64,000 nucleotides of DNA from Pseudomonadota bacterium (GCA_027486675.1 JAIXOQ010000031.1:1-64000), one strand, 5' to 3'; counted from the stretch's first letter, positions 44,404 to 53,372 are shown. The notes: generated by a model from the letters alone, not told the origin. Numbers and translations: made by a program.

Positions 44404-45438
44404 TTAATTCTTTATGTTGACTCCCAGGCCCGCGCGCTCTGCTTCCATTCGGTTATGCGTTCCACATAAATGTCTCAGGTTCTGAAGGGTGGTTTTCCCT
44501 CCCAAGGCTAGTGGCCATTTATGGTCTATTTGGAGGTGAGAGCGGGAGGCACATCTACGCATTGTGAGAGGGTCTATGAACTCACATCTGCTCCCAGATC
44601 TTTTTGCGATTTCAGTCTTGTACTTGGCCGGAACGTAGCGCGAAGTAAGCTGCTTTGTTCTCCGTTCGGATTGTTCCGAGCTTACTTTCTTTTTAGGCTC
44701 ATGTTCCTCCTCTGCTCCGTGGCCGGCCACGGGATCTGGGCCCATCACTTTGGCTGGACTCGCCGAAGATCCGCGCACGTATAATTCTTGGTCCGAACTG
44801 CTATCGTATTTTCTCTTCTTCTCTTCAACAGCAATCAGCGCGTCCAAAGCAAGATCAAAGAGCTCCTCTAACGTTGGTGCGTCCACCAGCTCCCTAACTC
44901 GCTTGATTTTTGCCTCCGTGGTGACAGCGATCTCAAATTGCACTCCGGTTCTTGTAGCCGATCTGTGTGTGAGTTTTTCACGCACTGCGGCTCTAGATTC
45001 CGGATTCGTAAGGATTACTTCAAGTTTGCCTTGGAACTCGCGTTTCGTAGCACCAGATGCTGCCTCTACGAGCGCCGCCTTAAACTCATTTGTTACTTCC
45101 TCTCCAAGAGCTCGTTTTTCAGCTTCTATGGCTCGATTGAGCTGAGCTGCATTGGTCAAAGAAATCTCTCCAGAGCGGATCAGGTCGCGCACCTCTGGTA
45201 CCTTTCTCATTGCCGCTACTGCGCGTGTACGTTCGTAGCTCTGAGCATCCGTGAATCCGAGTTCCTTCACTCCAAACTCATGAAGACTTGAGTACGCCAG
45301 TGGCGCATATAATTTTCGGAGTTCAACCTCATATAGATATTCTAAAAGATCTGCTATCAAGGTCCTCTCTTGCCCAGCCAATGCTCTTACACACGTCAGA
45401 ATTTCGTAGCCCTCAAGCTTTGAGTACTTTCTTTGCAT
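44404..45438 (-). CDS. HNH endonuclease family protein, paralogue 2
   Basis: 344 residues from ATG at 45438, chosen because its paralogue at 1646 starts at the matching point; the track start at 45477 is a TTG. Same order as paralogue 1: helical RKLYAPLAYSSLHEFGVKELG, a long charged linker, then the HNH fold with CEFIDPLTMRRC, HLQIDHKWPLALGG and HLCGTHN. The linker carries a Pro-Ala-Gly-His insert coded by the GTGGCCGGCCAC palindrome. Surrounding intergenic regions (190 and about 175 nt) are larger than usual here, which would suit a mobile or recently acquired gene. Confidence 0.85.
   Translation of the reverse strand: MQRKYSKLEGYEILTCVRALAGQERTLIADLLEYLYEVELRKLYAPLAYSSLHEFGVKELGFTDAQSYERTRAVAAMRKVPEVRDLIRSGEISLTNAAQLNRAIEAEKRALGEEVTNEFKAALVEAASGATKREFQGKLEVILTNPESRAAVREKLTHRSATRTGVQFEIAVTTEAKIKRVRELVDAPTLEELFDLALDALIAVEEKKRKYDSSSDQELYVRGSSASPAKVMGPDPVAGHGAEEEHEPKKKVSSEQSERRTKQLTSRYVPAKYKTEIAKRSGSRCEFIDPLTMRRCASRSHLQIDHKWPLALGGKTTLQNLRHLCGTHNRMEAERAGLGVNIKN
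44719..44730. repeat. 12-bp palindrome GTGGCCGGCCAC, copy 2
   Basis: An exact copy in the linker of HNH paralogue 2, coding Val-Ala-Gly-His on the minus strand. Confidence 0.6.
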
Positions 45439-45612
45439 TCTGAGGCAGACTGCAAACATTAGGCCAGACACGCGCAATATACTTCGTGCTTATCAATTGC
45501 CACTCACCCTGATTTCCGCTTCAGTCAACCTTCCGGCACATTGACAGGCAAAGATTTCCTCTCGTGGCCGGCCTGTTGCAGTCCGATCTGTGAGGTGATG
45601 AGGAAATCTACC

Positions 45613-46812
45613 ATGAAGGTTCGATTCACCCTGTTCGTAATGTCGATAGCAATATCTGCCACATATCCGTATGCACTTGCGGCCCAGAGTAACGATCTCT
45701 GGATGGAAAAGCTGGCATCGGAAATACAAAAGACGCGGGAGACGTTTAAGGCCAGCCAAAACCAGGCAGCGAGTACGGTACACATTCAAACAGCTGCGGT
45801 GAGATGGGATCTCTTGGAAGAGTTTCAGACGAATCTTTTCCGGTCTATGGCGCTTGATCCCGGTCCGGGCACAGCACCGCCCTCAGAGGTCCCAAGCCAC
45901 CTTTTTGCAGCGGCCCTCAATGAGCAGCTTCAAAAACAGTTCGAGCAACTTCGCCAATCAGACTTGGCCACGACGCTTGGAGTACAAAAAGAATTTGAAG
46001 CCTATATGGAGCCCGCAAGCCAAGTTATTGCATTGCGCAATGATCGAAAGTTCCCAGAGGCGCGCAATATTGCTAAGCGGGGAATCCTTGAATCAGCATA
46101 TAATGCTTTTACTGCGGCGCTTAGGGCCAAACGAAGCTCAATTCAAACAGCCACCGATTTTTCGACTCAGCAAAACAGCCTAAGGCTGGCCGAACAACTG
46201 GCAAAGGTAGACATTTTGCTCAGCGATTCTAGCCAAAAATCACCATTCGCGGGTGGAAGCAGATTCACTGGTTTTGCTCTCTGCTTGGCTATTGGATTTG
46301 CAATCGGGGATGCCGTGCGCCGTAAGTTGCTACTGCAAAAGAAAGAGAAGGGCGCAGTCCCAAGCGAACTTCTTAATCCGGAAGCTGCCGCTACCTTTGA
46401 CTACGCGAATTGGCTTTTAGAGTTCGAAGTGGTCTTAGCTCGAGTGCGTAATTCACAACAAGGATTGGATCGTCGCGCGGCTGAACTACAGACTAATTCT
46501 GAGCGTCTATCTCAGCTCGCACTTGCGCTATATGCCAGCCCTCGAACTCAGGAAGACCCTGAACTTGAATATCGAGTTTCTAATATACTGCGCGAGGCAC
46601 AGAAGACTCTAGAGGCAGCGAAAAAAGTCGCGACTCACGAGAAAATCCCAGTTCAAGATGTTGTTCTTCACAGTCTCAAGATTTGCGACTATATGGAGTC
46701 AATCTACACAGTGGATCAAGCTGATGTCGCCCCGTCCGGGCCAGCCACCAGCGCATCCAGTCCGTTGCCGGCCACGGCCAAAACGGCCACGGCTCCAGCA
46801 ATTCACTCCTAA
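45613..46812 (+). CDS. Membrane protein with coiled-coil cytoplasmic part, unknown function
   Basis: 399 residues from the ATG at 45613; AGGA with an 8-nt gap supports it over the track start at 45541 and an ATG at 45598. Signal sequence (FTLFVMSIAISATYPYALA), a periplasmic helical domain (about 30-215), one membrane helix near 220-236 (FTGFALCLAIGFAIGD), and a cytoplasmic helical part with likely coiled coil (about 260-375). The tail is Pro/Ala/Thr-rich. No recognised family; the layout resembles a sensor or scaffold. Confidence 0.6.
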   Translation: MKVRFTLFVMSIAISATYPYALAAQSNDLWMEKLASEIQKTRETFKASQNQAASTVHIQTAAVRWDLLEEFQTNLFRSMALDPGPGTAPPSEVPSHLFAAALNEQLQKQFEQLRQSDLATTLGVQKEFEAYMEPASQVIALRNDRKFPEARNIAKRGILESAYNAFTAALRAKRSSIQTATDFSTQQNSLRLAEQLAKVDILLSDSSQKSPFAGGSRFTGFALCLAIGFAIGDAVRRKLLLQKKEKGAVPSELLNPEAAATFDYANWLLEFEVVLARVRNSQQGLDRRAAELQTNSERLSQLALALYASPRTQEDPELEYRVSNILREAQKTLEAAKKVATHEKIPVQDVVLHSLKICDYMESIYTVDQADVAPSGPATSASSPLPATAKTATAPAIHS

Positions 46813-46851
46813 GTCGTACAAAAAGGCTCTGATTTTGATAGCATCGCCGAC

Positions 46852-47943
46852 ATGGCGAAAGTAGTTGTGGGTATGTCCGGAGGAGTCGATAGCTCTGTTG
46901 CTGCGCACCTCTTAATTGAACAAGGTCACGAAGTGATTGGCCTGTTCATGAAGAATTGGGACGAAAAGGATCCGGACGGCCGCTGCCCGGCAGACGAAGA
47001 CTTTCAGGACGTTCTTTCGGTCTGCGATCGGCTACAGATGCCTTGCTACTCCATCGAATTTATCGACGAGTACCGCGAACATGTCTTTGCCGAGTTCTTA
47101 AGAGAATATGAGGCTGGCCGCACACCGAACCCAGATGTGCTCTGCAACCGTGAAATAAAATTCGATCTGTTTCTAAAAAAAGCTGAAGAGTTTGGCGCTG
47201 AATTTCTGGCCACCGGCCACTATGCTCGCGTCGCACAATCGCCGAAGGGCCCAACACTTTTGCGTGGCCGAGACCCCAATAAAGACCAAACCTATTTTTT
47301 AACAGCAGTGCCGAGGGACCGGTTTGCAAGAGTCCTATTTCCGATCGGAGACATCGAAAAATCTGAGGTTCGTTCGATTGCTCGAAAGATCGGCCTCTCT
47401 ACCTCGGAAAAGAAGGACTCGACTGGCATTTGTTTTATCGGAGAGCGCAAGTTTCGGGAATTCTTAGGTAAATATGTTCATACGAAGCCGGGCCGCATCA
47501 TTGACCTGGATGGCCACGAGATTGGAGAGCATAACGGCATTGCATTTTTCACGCTTGGCCAACGCAAAGGGCTCGGCCTTGGGGGCGAAGGGGAGCCCTG
47601 GTTTGTGGTTGAAAAAAACTTGCAGCGCAATGAACTCGTTGTCGTACGGGGTGAAGAGCATCCGGCACTCTATGCCAAAAGGCTTATCGCAAATCAGGTA
47701 AACTGGCTGATAGAGGCCCCTTCCGCTGGGGATCAGATTTCCTGCACCGCAAAAACACGCTATCGGCAGAACGATCAGGCATGTGTTGCGAGTATCGGCG
47801 AATCAGGCCAAATGACTGTGCAATTTAATGAACCGCAACGCGCCATGACGCCCGGGCAATACGTAGTTCTTTATCAGGGAGATGTGTGCATTGGTGGTGG
47901 GGTTATTCATAAGATCGAGGAGCCACAGTATGTCCGGCCGTAA
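46852..47943 (+). CDS. mnmA: tRNA-specific 2-thiouridylase
   Basis: 363 residues. It places sulfur on U34 of tRNAs for Lys, Glu and Gln. PP-loop GMSGGVDSSVAA, first catalytic Cys in NPDVLCNREIKF, and second Cys in STGICFIGERKF are all in place. Sulfur would come from IscS (encoded at 18.6 kb) through a relay not seen here. NIF3 gene overlaps its end by 14 nt. Confidence 0.97.
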   Translation: MAKVVVGMSGGVDSSVAAHLLIEQGHEVIGLFMKNWDEKDPDGRCPADEDFQDVLSVCDRLQMPCYSIEFIDEYREHVFAEFLREYEAGRTPNPDVLCNREIKFDLFLKKAEEFGAEFLATGHYARVAQSPKGPTLLRGRDPNKDQTYFLTAVPRDRFARVLFPIGDIEKSEVRSIARKIGLSTSEKKDSTGICFIGERKFREFLGKYVHTKPGRIIDLDGHEIGEHNGIAFFTLGQRKGLGLGGEGEPWFVVEKNLQRNELVVVRGEEHPALYAKRLIANQVNWLIEAPSAGDQISCTAKTRYRQNDQACVASIGESGQMTVQFNEPQRAMTPGQYVVLYQGDVCIGGGVIHKIEEPQYVRP

Positions 47944-49120
47944 ATCGACTGCGCCAAAAAGTTCCAAATCCTCAAAATTAAATACAATGACCCTGCGCGA
48001 GTGGGTGCACAGCATCGAATCCCTCACCCCTACGAGTGCTTCTGAGTCATGGGATAACGTCGGTCTTTTTGTAGGGGATTTAAATCAGCCCGTACACGGA
48101 ATCGTTGCTGCGATTGACCTCACCTTAGAGGTGTTGGAGCTCGCTCGAAAAAAGAAGGTAAACGGCATTGTGCTGCATCATCCGCCACTGTTTCCAAAAG
48201 GACGCGGCCTTGCTCGCCTAGTTAAGGCTGGCCCAAACGAGCTCTCAACCTTGCTTCTTCGGTGTTTTGAGGAAGATATCTTCGTTTATGCAACTCACAC
48301 CAACTTTGATCGGTGTGCTTTAGACGCAATGCTCGACTTGGCTGAGGCGATGAATCTTTATCCGGAAAGCCGACTAGTGCCACGCCCTAATAAGGATGGC
48401 CACAGACCATTCAGAAAGCTCGTCGTGACCATTCCAGAGCCCGTGGCCGGCCACGTAAAAGAGGCCCTATTCGCTGCCGGTGCCGGACAGATCGGAAACT
48501 ACGACTCTTGCGGGTTCTCATTGCTGGGCGAAGGCACCTTCCGTGGCCAGCCTGGCTCAAGCCCAGCCATAGGCGCACCCGGCATAACCGAAGTGCTTCC
48601 AGAAATCCGCTTTGAAACCATTTATCCTGTCGCGCTCGAAGATCAGATCCTCAGAGCATTAAAATCGGCTCACCCATACGAAGAGGTTGCATATGACCTC
48701 TACGATGTACACCAGGAGGCTTCCCCAAAAGGCTTTGTTTACGGCATCGGCTATGGCGTGGCCGGCCACCTGAAGTCGCCAGTCTCGCCCCAGGTTTTTC
48801 TTAAACAGACTCAGTCCGCTTTTCAAACATCCTCAGCACCAAAGGTCCACGGTTCGCTGCCTAAAGCCATCCGCAGTATGGCGTTCTCGCCTGGCAAAGG
48901 CTCGGCCATGATCTCGGCCGCCATTAGCGCAAAAGTAGACGTGTTTGTTACAGGCGAAGTGGATTACCACGAAGCTCTCACCGCAACTCGCCAGGGCTTA
49001 GTCGTTATTGAAATGGGCCATCCTGAAAGCGAACATTTTTTCCCGCGCACTATCGCAGCATGGAATCGTGAGTGGGGCGTGCCCGCCCATATCGGACCGC
49101 CCGCGCACTCTGGGATCTGA
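47930..49120 (+). CDS. NIF3-like dinuclear metal protein
   Basis: 396 residues from the ATG at 47930, preceded by GAGGAG with a 7-nt gap and overlapping mnmA by 14 nt; the track start at 47882 lies deeper in mnmA. NIF3/YbgI features: ESWDNVGLFVGD, VLHHPPLF, THTNFDRC, AGAGQIGNYDSCGFS, and the C-terminal EVDYHEAL and EMGHPESEH metal ligands. It has a full central insert domain. The family binds two metal ions; biochemical role uncertain. Confidence 0.93.
   Translation: MSGRKSTAPKSSKSSKLNTMTLREWVHSIESLTPTSASESWDNVGLFVGDLNQPVHGIVAAIDLTLEVLELARKKKVNGIVLHHPPLFPKGRGLARLVKAGPNELSTLLLRCFEEDIFVYATHTNFDRCALDAMLDLAEAMNLYPESRLVPRPNKDGHRPFRKLVVTIPEPVAGHVKEALFAAGAGQIGNYDSCGFSLLGEGTFRGQPGSSPAIGAPGITEVLPEIRFETIYPVALEDQILRALKSAHPYEEVAYDLYDVHQEASPKGFVYGIGYGVAGHLKSPVSPQVFLKQTQSAFQTSSAPKVHGSLPKAIRSMAFSPGKGSAMISAAISAKVDVFVTGEVDYHEALTATRQGLVVIEMGHPESEHFFPRTIAAWNREWGVPAHIGPPAHSGI
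48443..48454. repeat. 12-bp palindrome GTGGCCGGCCAC, copy 3
   Basis: Exact copy in the NIF3 gene, coding Val-Ala-Gly-His. Confidence 0.6.
48758..48769. repeat. 12-bp palindrome GTGGCCGGCCAC, copy 4
   Basis: Second exact copy in the NIF3 gene, in the same reading phase (Val-Ala-Gly-His), 315 nt after copy 3. Confidence 0.6.
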
Positions 49121-49177
49121 ACTGTAGGTTGCCGTCCTTCTCGAATACGGCGCAGCAATTGCATATAGTCTATTCGC

Positions 49178-49705
49178 ATGCAGAACCTTCTTTTCAGGTG
49201 CTCTTTCTTTTTCCTAGCCATCATTCATGGCAGCGGCTGCTCCAAGGATACCGATGATGCGGACATCCTGCATATCGATCGGACTTTTATATTCCCGTCC
49301 GGATTCCCTCCGGATCCAGGTGATGCAGGTAAGAAAACTTTGCAAGGAATCGATTCGGATCATGATGGTGTTAGAGATGACCTGCAGCGCTGGATCTATG
49401 CTCGATACCCTAAAGATGAGCAAAAACGGAAAGCGCTTTCTCAGATGGCGGTGGCTTATCAAGAACATATGAAGAAGGACTTAGACGAGACGGAGCTAAT
49501 GGCTGTTGTTGATAGGAGCGAAAAATCTATTGTGTGCCTTTATCAAACATTTAATGGGGTTAGAGCAGATGTTGAGTGTGGCTATGTAAAAGCAAAGGCT
49601 TTCAATACGGCAGAAAGGACGAAGCAATTTCTCAGATTTGACGCGAGGCTGGATGGTCGCGTGCTTGAATCAAAACACCCACTCAACATTGCCGCGTGTG
49701 AATAA
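49178..49705 (+). CDS. Probable lipoprotein with a calcium-type DxDxDG motif
   Basis: 175 residues. The N-terminus (LLFRCSFFFLAIIHGSGC) ends in a lipobox-like GSGC, so Cys21 is probably lipidated. Residues about 58-70 (GIDSDHDGVRDDLQ) match the DxDxDG calcium-binding loop of thrombospondin type 3/EF-hand-like repeats. The rest is helical with two further Cys. The stop overlaps the next gene by one base (TAATG), which implies a shared role with the secreted hydrolase. Confidence 0.65.
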   Translation: MQNLLFRCSFFFLAIIHGSGCSKDTDDADILHIDRTFIFPSGFPPDPGDAGKKTLQGIDSDHDGVRDDLQRWIYARYPKDEQKRKALSQMAVAYQEHMKKDLDETELMAVVDRSEKSIVCLYQTFNGVRADVECGYVKAKAFNTAERTKQFLRFDARLDGRVLESKHPLNIAACE

Positions 49706-50982
49706 TGATTTCTTTTCTATTCTTTTGCTTATTCCCTATTATTCCTGGTAGTTTCGCCGCTTCTTGCGCGGGTAGTGGAACCGTCGTGTTATTCGGCAAT
49801 GGGATGTTCAATTCCCGGGATGAAGCAACAAGTAGTAAGATAGCCCTTGAGGAGGCCCTACTTCCGTGGTGGCCGACTCTCAATAGCAAACTTCGTTTTG
49901 ATGTCTCCTATAAGCGAAGCGAACCATTGCTTGAACAGCTTGTAAATGTTGCCGTTCAAAAAGGCGTATCTGACTTTGAAAACTTCTGGACATGGTTGTC
50001 CTCTCTTTCGGTGGCGCCGAGATGGTTTAAGGATGCGATCGAGGAACGCGTTGTAACTTTGTTTGGCAGGGGAACGACGTTCCCCAACTTGAAAGAGCAT
50101 TTTGAGTCCTATGCACGGTATATAAGAACTGGCTATAACGTCATTTTAGTTTCTCATTCGCAGGGGAATTTTTATGCGAATCAGGCAATGAGAAATCTCT
50201 CAGCATATCCGGACGGTAGTCTTACGGGTTCGATCGAAAAGAAGCAGAGAACGAATTCTTTGTTTCCAAAGTTTTCCAATTTATTCGCAAACGTTCAGGT
50301 CGCGACTCCGGTTTCTGCAACTGTAGATACTTCACCTTGGACAACATTCAAGGATGACTTCGTGATGGCAACACTCCGAAAGAAAGTGAGCGTCCTGCCC
50401 GGAAACGTCGAAAGTCTTGGAATAGGATCGCCTCCGGAAGGGGATTTCTTAGGTCATAGTTTCACAAAAGCGTATTTACGAAATGCAGAGAGCAAACAGA
50501 AGATTCTAAGAGATATTCAATCTGCATATATAAAACTCAAGTTTCCTATCGCCTACTATCAACCTGCGGTAATGCTAGAGCAGGAGCAAATCGAAGTCCC
50601 TGCAGGCCAAAGCGCAGAGCTGCACCCTAAAATTCATGCAATAAAAGATGGCGGTGATCTTCAACTCAGAAAGGAAGAGCGCCTTCCGTCTGGGAAGGTG
50701 TCTTACAAAGATTTCGTGACCTGTTTTGAGTTGCCTCCGGGTGACACGAAGATCACAGCACGGACATTCTTAGACGGACCCAAACTACAGGAGTTTCGTC
50801 TCTTGGCCTGGCCCGAAGGCAAGGTGAATCCAGACAAAGAGAAGCCAGTAGAACTCAAAATGCTTGTAAAGGGCCGAGGCTGGAGGACGTGGGACATCGG
50901 GGTGATTCTTGCGAAAGCGGGGCAGGGCAGGGAGCCGCTAAACGTGCAGGTCGAGGCCTACCGGGAGCCAAGATTGAGGTAG
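49705..50982 (+). CDS. Secreted alpha/beta-hydrolase-like protein
   Basis: 425 residues with a signal peptide (ISFLFFCLFPIIPGSFAAS). The segment GYNVILVSHSQGNFYANQ holds a nucleophile elbow of the form SHSQG with a following Asn, as in lipase-like or acyltransferase hydrolases. The motif FGNGMFN near residue 30 could form the oxyanion hole. Candidate acid and His positions exist (LGHSFTKAYL) but are not proven. The last about 130 residues look like a beta-sandwich. An envelope lipase or esterase is plausible, and the coupled lipoprotein may anchor or assist it. Confidence 0.65.
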   Translation: MISFLFFCLFPIIPGSFAASCAGSGTVVLFGNGMFNSRDEATSSKIALEEALLPWWPTLNSKLRFDVSYKRSEPLLEQLVNVAVQKGVSDFENFWTWLSSLSVAPRWFKDAIEERVVTLFGRGTTFPNLKEHFESYARYIRTGYNVILVSHSQGNFYANQAMRNLSAYPDGSLTGSIEKKQRTNSLFPKFSNLFANVQVATPVSATVDTSPWTTFKDDFVMATLRKKVSVLPGNVESLGIGSPPEGDFLGHSFTKAYLRNAESKQKILRDIQSAYIKLKFPIAYYQPAVMLEQEQIEVPAGQSAELHPKIHAIKDGGDLQLRKEERLPSGKVSYKDFVTCFELPPGDTKITARTFLDGPKLQEFRLLAWPEGKVNPDKEKPVELKMLVKGRGWRTWDIGVILAKAGQGREPLNVQVEAYREPRLR

Positions 50983-51046
50983 TTCCTCATGTGTGGCGGC
51001 GAAAGTTATATTTAAGCCGGCTGACTTGTGAGGACTAGGTTGGCAA

Positions 51047-51709
51047 CTAGCCTATATTGTTCGTTTTCTTCGAGTCCCGCTTGGATACAGGTGTCTCAAT
51101 CCCACGAATGACCTTCACTGAATATCCTGGGTATTCGCCTTCTTTGATCTGCGTCACGAGCTCTGTTCTACTCAAGGAAGCTCTCTTGTTGAGATCATAA
51201 AATTGTTGGTTACGACCCGAGGGAGACTTTGCCAATGAAATGATTGGTCTTGAAATTCGTTTTGGTACTTCCGAAATTCCTGCGTACTTCCGAGAATCGT
51301 TAAGATTCAGAATCAGCTCGCCCCGCTTCATTGCTTCGTGAATCAGCTTGAGCAAGCGTTTCCGACCCTTGGTCGTCTTGCCGTATTTTCTTCCAACTTT
51401 ATTATTCCAAAGATCCATGTTTCGAGATTTTGGACTAACTGAATTTGAATAGAGCGCTTCAGGGGCATACTCGACAAGTAGACCAAGAATCTCAGCAGCC
51501 TTTTCACCAAACTCTTGCGTGAAGGCACCGCTAACATAGGCATGACGAAATGCATCCACATCATTGTCGTCGAAACCAGGGCTGAGAAGATTAAAGTCGC
51601 CGTCTTTGTTGCGGGGAAGTCGACGAATATGCGTATCAAAGTAGATGTAAGCCTCCCTTCGTGCTTCCTCTTTCAGTGGAAACAAAACATCGCTAATCAA
51701 GTGGATCAC
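51047..51709 (-). CDS. DUF6973-like protein (pattern shared with polymorphic toxin domains)
   Basis: 220 residues with no signal peptide. The core DAFRHAYVSGAFTQEFG and NMDLWNNKVGRKYG fit a pattern I associate with a DUF6973-type domain found alone and at the C-terminus of some polymorphic toxins. His, Asp and Asn in these motifs could form an active site. The C-terminal 60 residues are basic. Its start overlaps the upstream membrane-protein gene by 17 nt. Toxin-like by resemblance only. Confidence 0.5.
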   Translation of the reverse strand: MIHLISDVLFPLKEEARREAYIYFDTHIRRLPRNKDGDFNLLSPGFDDNDVDAFRHAYVSGAFTQEFGEKAAEILGLLVEYAPEALYSNSVSPKSRNMDLWNNKVGRKYGKTTKGRKRLLKLIHEAMKRGELILNLNDSRKYAGISEVPKRISRPIISLAKSPSGRNQQFYDLNKRASLSRTELVTQIKEGEYPGYSVKVIRGIETPVSKRDSKKTNNIG

Positions 51710-52106
51710 CTCTGAGGACCTGAATCAGAATCGCAAGGAGCCATGCCACCACCGCGTATCCTATAAGAATATGGCAGTTTCCCCAGATCTGATACGCACC
51801 GTAAATCGTAGGCAGAAGCAGAAGAGCAACCAGATAGCGAAGTTTCCCCCGCATATTGAGTGCCACCAGCCACAGTCCTGCATTCAACACCACTGCCCAA
51901 AACACACCTTTCGAGAACCGGACGCGCCAGGGTAAATATTCGTCCATCGTAAAGATGGTCCAGAAACCGAGGAGCGTTGAAAGGGCCGAGAAGACAACGA
52001 AAGCCCGCCTGTTCCGAAATAGACGAAAAAACTTCGCCGGAATAAACAGACGGTTCTTCCGCAGAAAAAATCTTGTACGCGCCAGGCTACCATTGCCATT
52101 TAGCAT
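51693..52106 (-). CDS. Small membrane protein, unknown function
   Basis: 137 residues with a basic N-terminus (ARTRFFLRKNRLF) and about four membrane helices (approximately 35-52, 68-85, 90-105, 112-130). No recognised family. Upstream of, and overlapping, the DUF6973-like gene, so the two are translated together. It could be an immunity protein, a transport partner or unrelated. Confidence 0.6.
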   Translation of the reverse strand: MLNGNGSLARTRFFLRKNRLFIPAKFFRLFRNRRAFVVFSALSTLLGFWTIFTMDEYLPWRVRFSKGVFWAVVLNAGLWLVALNMRGKLRYLVALLLLPTIYGAYQIWGNCHILIGYAVVAWLLAILIQVLRGDPLD

Positions 52107-52292
52107 GTCTAAATTCTTCCAGAGCCAAGGGATTGGAAGAAGTGAAAAAACTAAAGCAGTCCGAAGTCAGCCCGCCCGTCGCCATTCCCGGCCAGCCACA
52201 AAACGGTCTTCAGGCTGGCCAAACCACCACCCCCGCCGTGGCCGGCCACGGATCCCAGCCCGGCCGGCCAAAAGCATCCGCCGCACCCACAG
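52107..52292. other. GC-rich intergenic stretch with a palindrome and CCGGCC runs
   Basis: 186 nt between two minus-strand genes. It holds copy 5 of GTGGCCGGCCAC, a second GGCCGGCC at 52262, and several TGGCC/GGCCA steps. A plus-strand frame (GTG at 52142) would give a Pro/Ala-rich peptide, but it runs into the DHH gene and is not called. No terminator hairpin with T-run is visible. Confidence 0.4.
52238..52249. repeat. 12-bp palindrome GTGGCCGGCCAC, copy 5
   Basis: The only exact copy outside a called gene. Confidence 0.6.
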
Positions 52293-53372
52293 CTACTTCC
52301 GCGCCAACGCCTCTAGTCGCGAAGTCACAATCTTCACCACCTGATCCATCGGCGCACGTAAGGCCAGCCCAGCCGCGTAATCATGCCCGCCGCCGCCCAG
52401 TTCCATGGCCAGTCTGTTAACTACAACTCGGCCCTTCGACCGGATCGAAACCCGGACGGTCTCTTTGTCGTCCTCCTCACGAAAGAGACAAACGACTTCC
52501 GACGATCGCAACAACAACAGCAGATTCAAAAATGACATCGTATCGTCCGCCGTCGCTTTATGAATCTTCCTGCGGCCCAAAGGAATCTCCATCCACGCCA
52601 CTCGCTGCGACTTCGTCACTTGCGTTTGCGTCAGAATTTCGCCCAGCAAACGAAGATGAGATAACTCTTTCGAAGAAAATATCGTCTGATAGACCTCTTC
52701 AGGGTTTACGCCCAAAGAAATCATCTCTGCGGCTATCCTATGCGCCTCGGGTGTAGTGCGTGCGTACCGAAAGCTATTGGTGTCCGTCATCACGGATACA
52801 TAAAGCCCCAGCGCCACGCCTGGATTGATCTTCGCAATCTTCAGTTCTTGAAACAGTGCATGTAATAGCTCGCCGATTGAACTCGACGACACATCACACA
52901 CGACACTCGCGTGATCGGGGTAGGGGAACGACTCCATAGTTTCCCCATCCGGCCGCAGAGTGTCGGGATGATGATCTAAAAACACGACATTTTTTGCCCG
53001 AACTGCAAGCTCACTCCAAAGCTTGCCTAAACGCCTTGGATCATTGGTATCCACGATGATCCATAGATCAAACGTCTTCCAGCGCGCTCCCTCATCTGGG
53101 CCATGTAAAAACGCGGCCTTAGGATCTAAGAATCGATACCGCGACGGCAGTGGATCAGGATTATAGATGCGCACCGACTTGCCGGCGGCTTTTAGATAAT
53201 GAAACAACGCGACTTCCGCACCGATGCCGTCGCCATCCGGATGAGCGTGTGTCGTAACCAACACCCGTTTTGCAGCACTGAGTTGTTTTCTAAACCGCAC
53301 AAACTCAGGCGTCCGCACTAAAGCACTCCGCCGACTGCGTCCGATAAGACTCTGTTGTTTTTTGTTACTCAA
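52293..53372 (-). CDS. DHH/DHHA1 phosphoesterase, NrnA-like oligoribonuclease
   Basis: 359 residues from a TTG at 53372, with AGGTGG upstream. The track start at 53474 would overlap the divergent gene at 53409. Motifs: THAHPDGDGIGAEVAL (DHH motif I), IIVDTND, FLDHHPD (the DHH triplet), and the DHHA1-type GGGGHDYAAG near the end. The family degrades short oligoribonucleotides or dephosphorylates pAp. Function by family; whether it prefers nanoRNA, pAp or c-di-AMP products cannot be told. Confidence 0.9.
   Translation of the reverse strand: MSNKKQQSLIGRSRRSALVRTPEFVRFRKQLSAAKRVLVTTHAHPDGDGIGAEVALFHYLKAAGKSVRIYNPDPLPSRYRFLDPKAAFLHGPDEGARWKTFDLWIIVDTNDPRRLGKLWSELAVRAKNVVFLDHHPDTLRPDGETMESFPYPDHASVVCDVSSSSIGELLHALFQELKIAKINPGVALGLYVSVMTDTNSFRYARTTPEAHRIAAEMISLGVNPEEVYQTIFSSKELSHLRLLGEILTQTQVTKSQRVAWMEIPLGRRKIHKATADDTMSFLNLLLLLRSSEVVCLFREEDDKETVRVSIRSKGRVVVNRLAMELGGGGHDYAAGLALRAPMDQVVKIVTSRLEALARK

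Noticed and set aside
44750-45145. 131-aa plus-strand ORF opposite HNH paralogue 2
   Set aside because: Ser/Ala-rich mirror of the coiled helical region; shadow.
52142-52420. Plus-strand Pro/Ala-rich frame from GTG in the 52-kb intergenic region
   Set aside because: It runs 128 nt into the conserved 3' end of the DHH gene on the opposite strand and has low-complexity composition; it is likely a result of GC-rich sequence.
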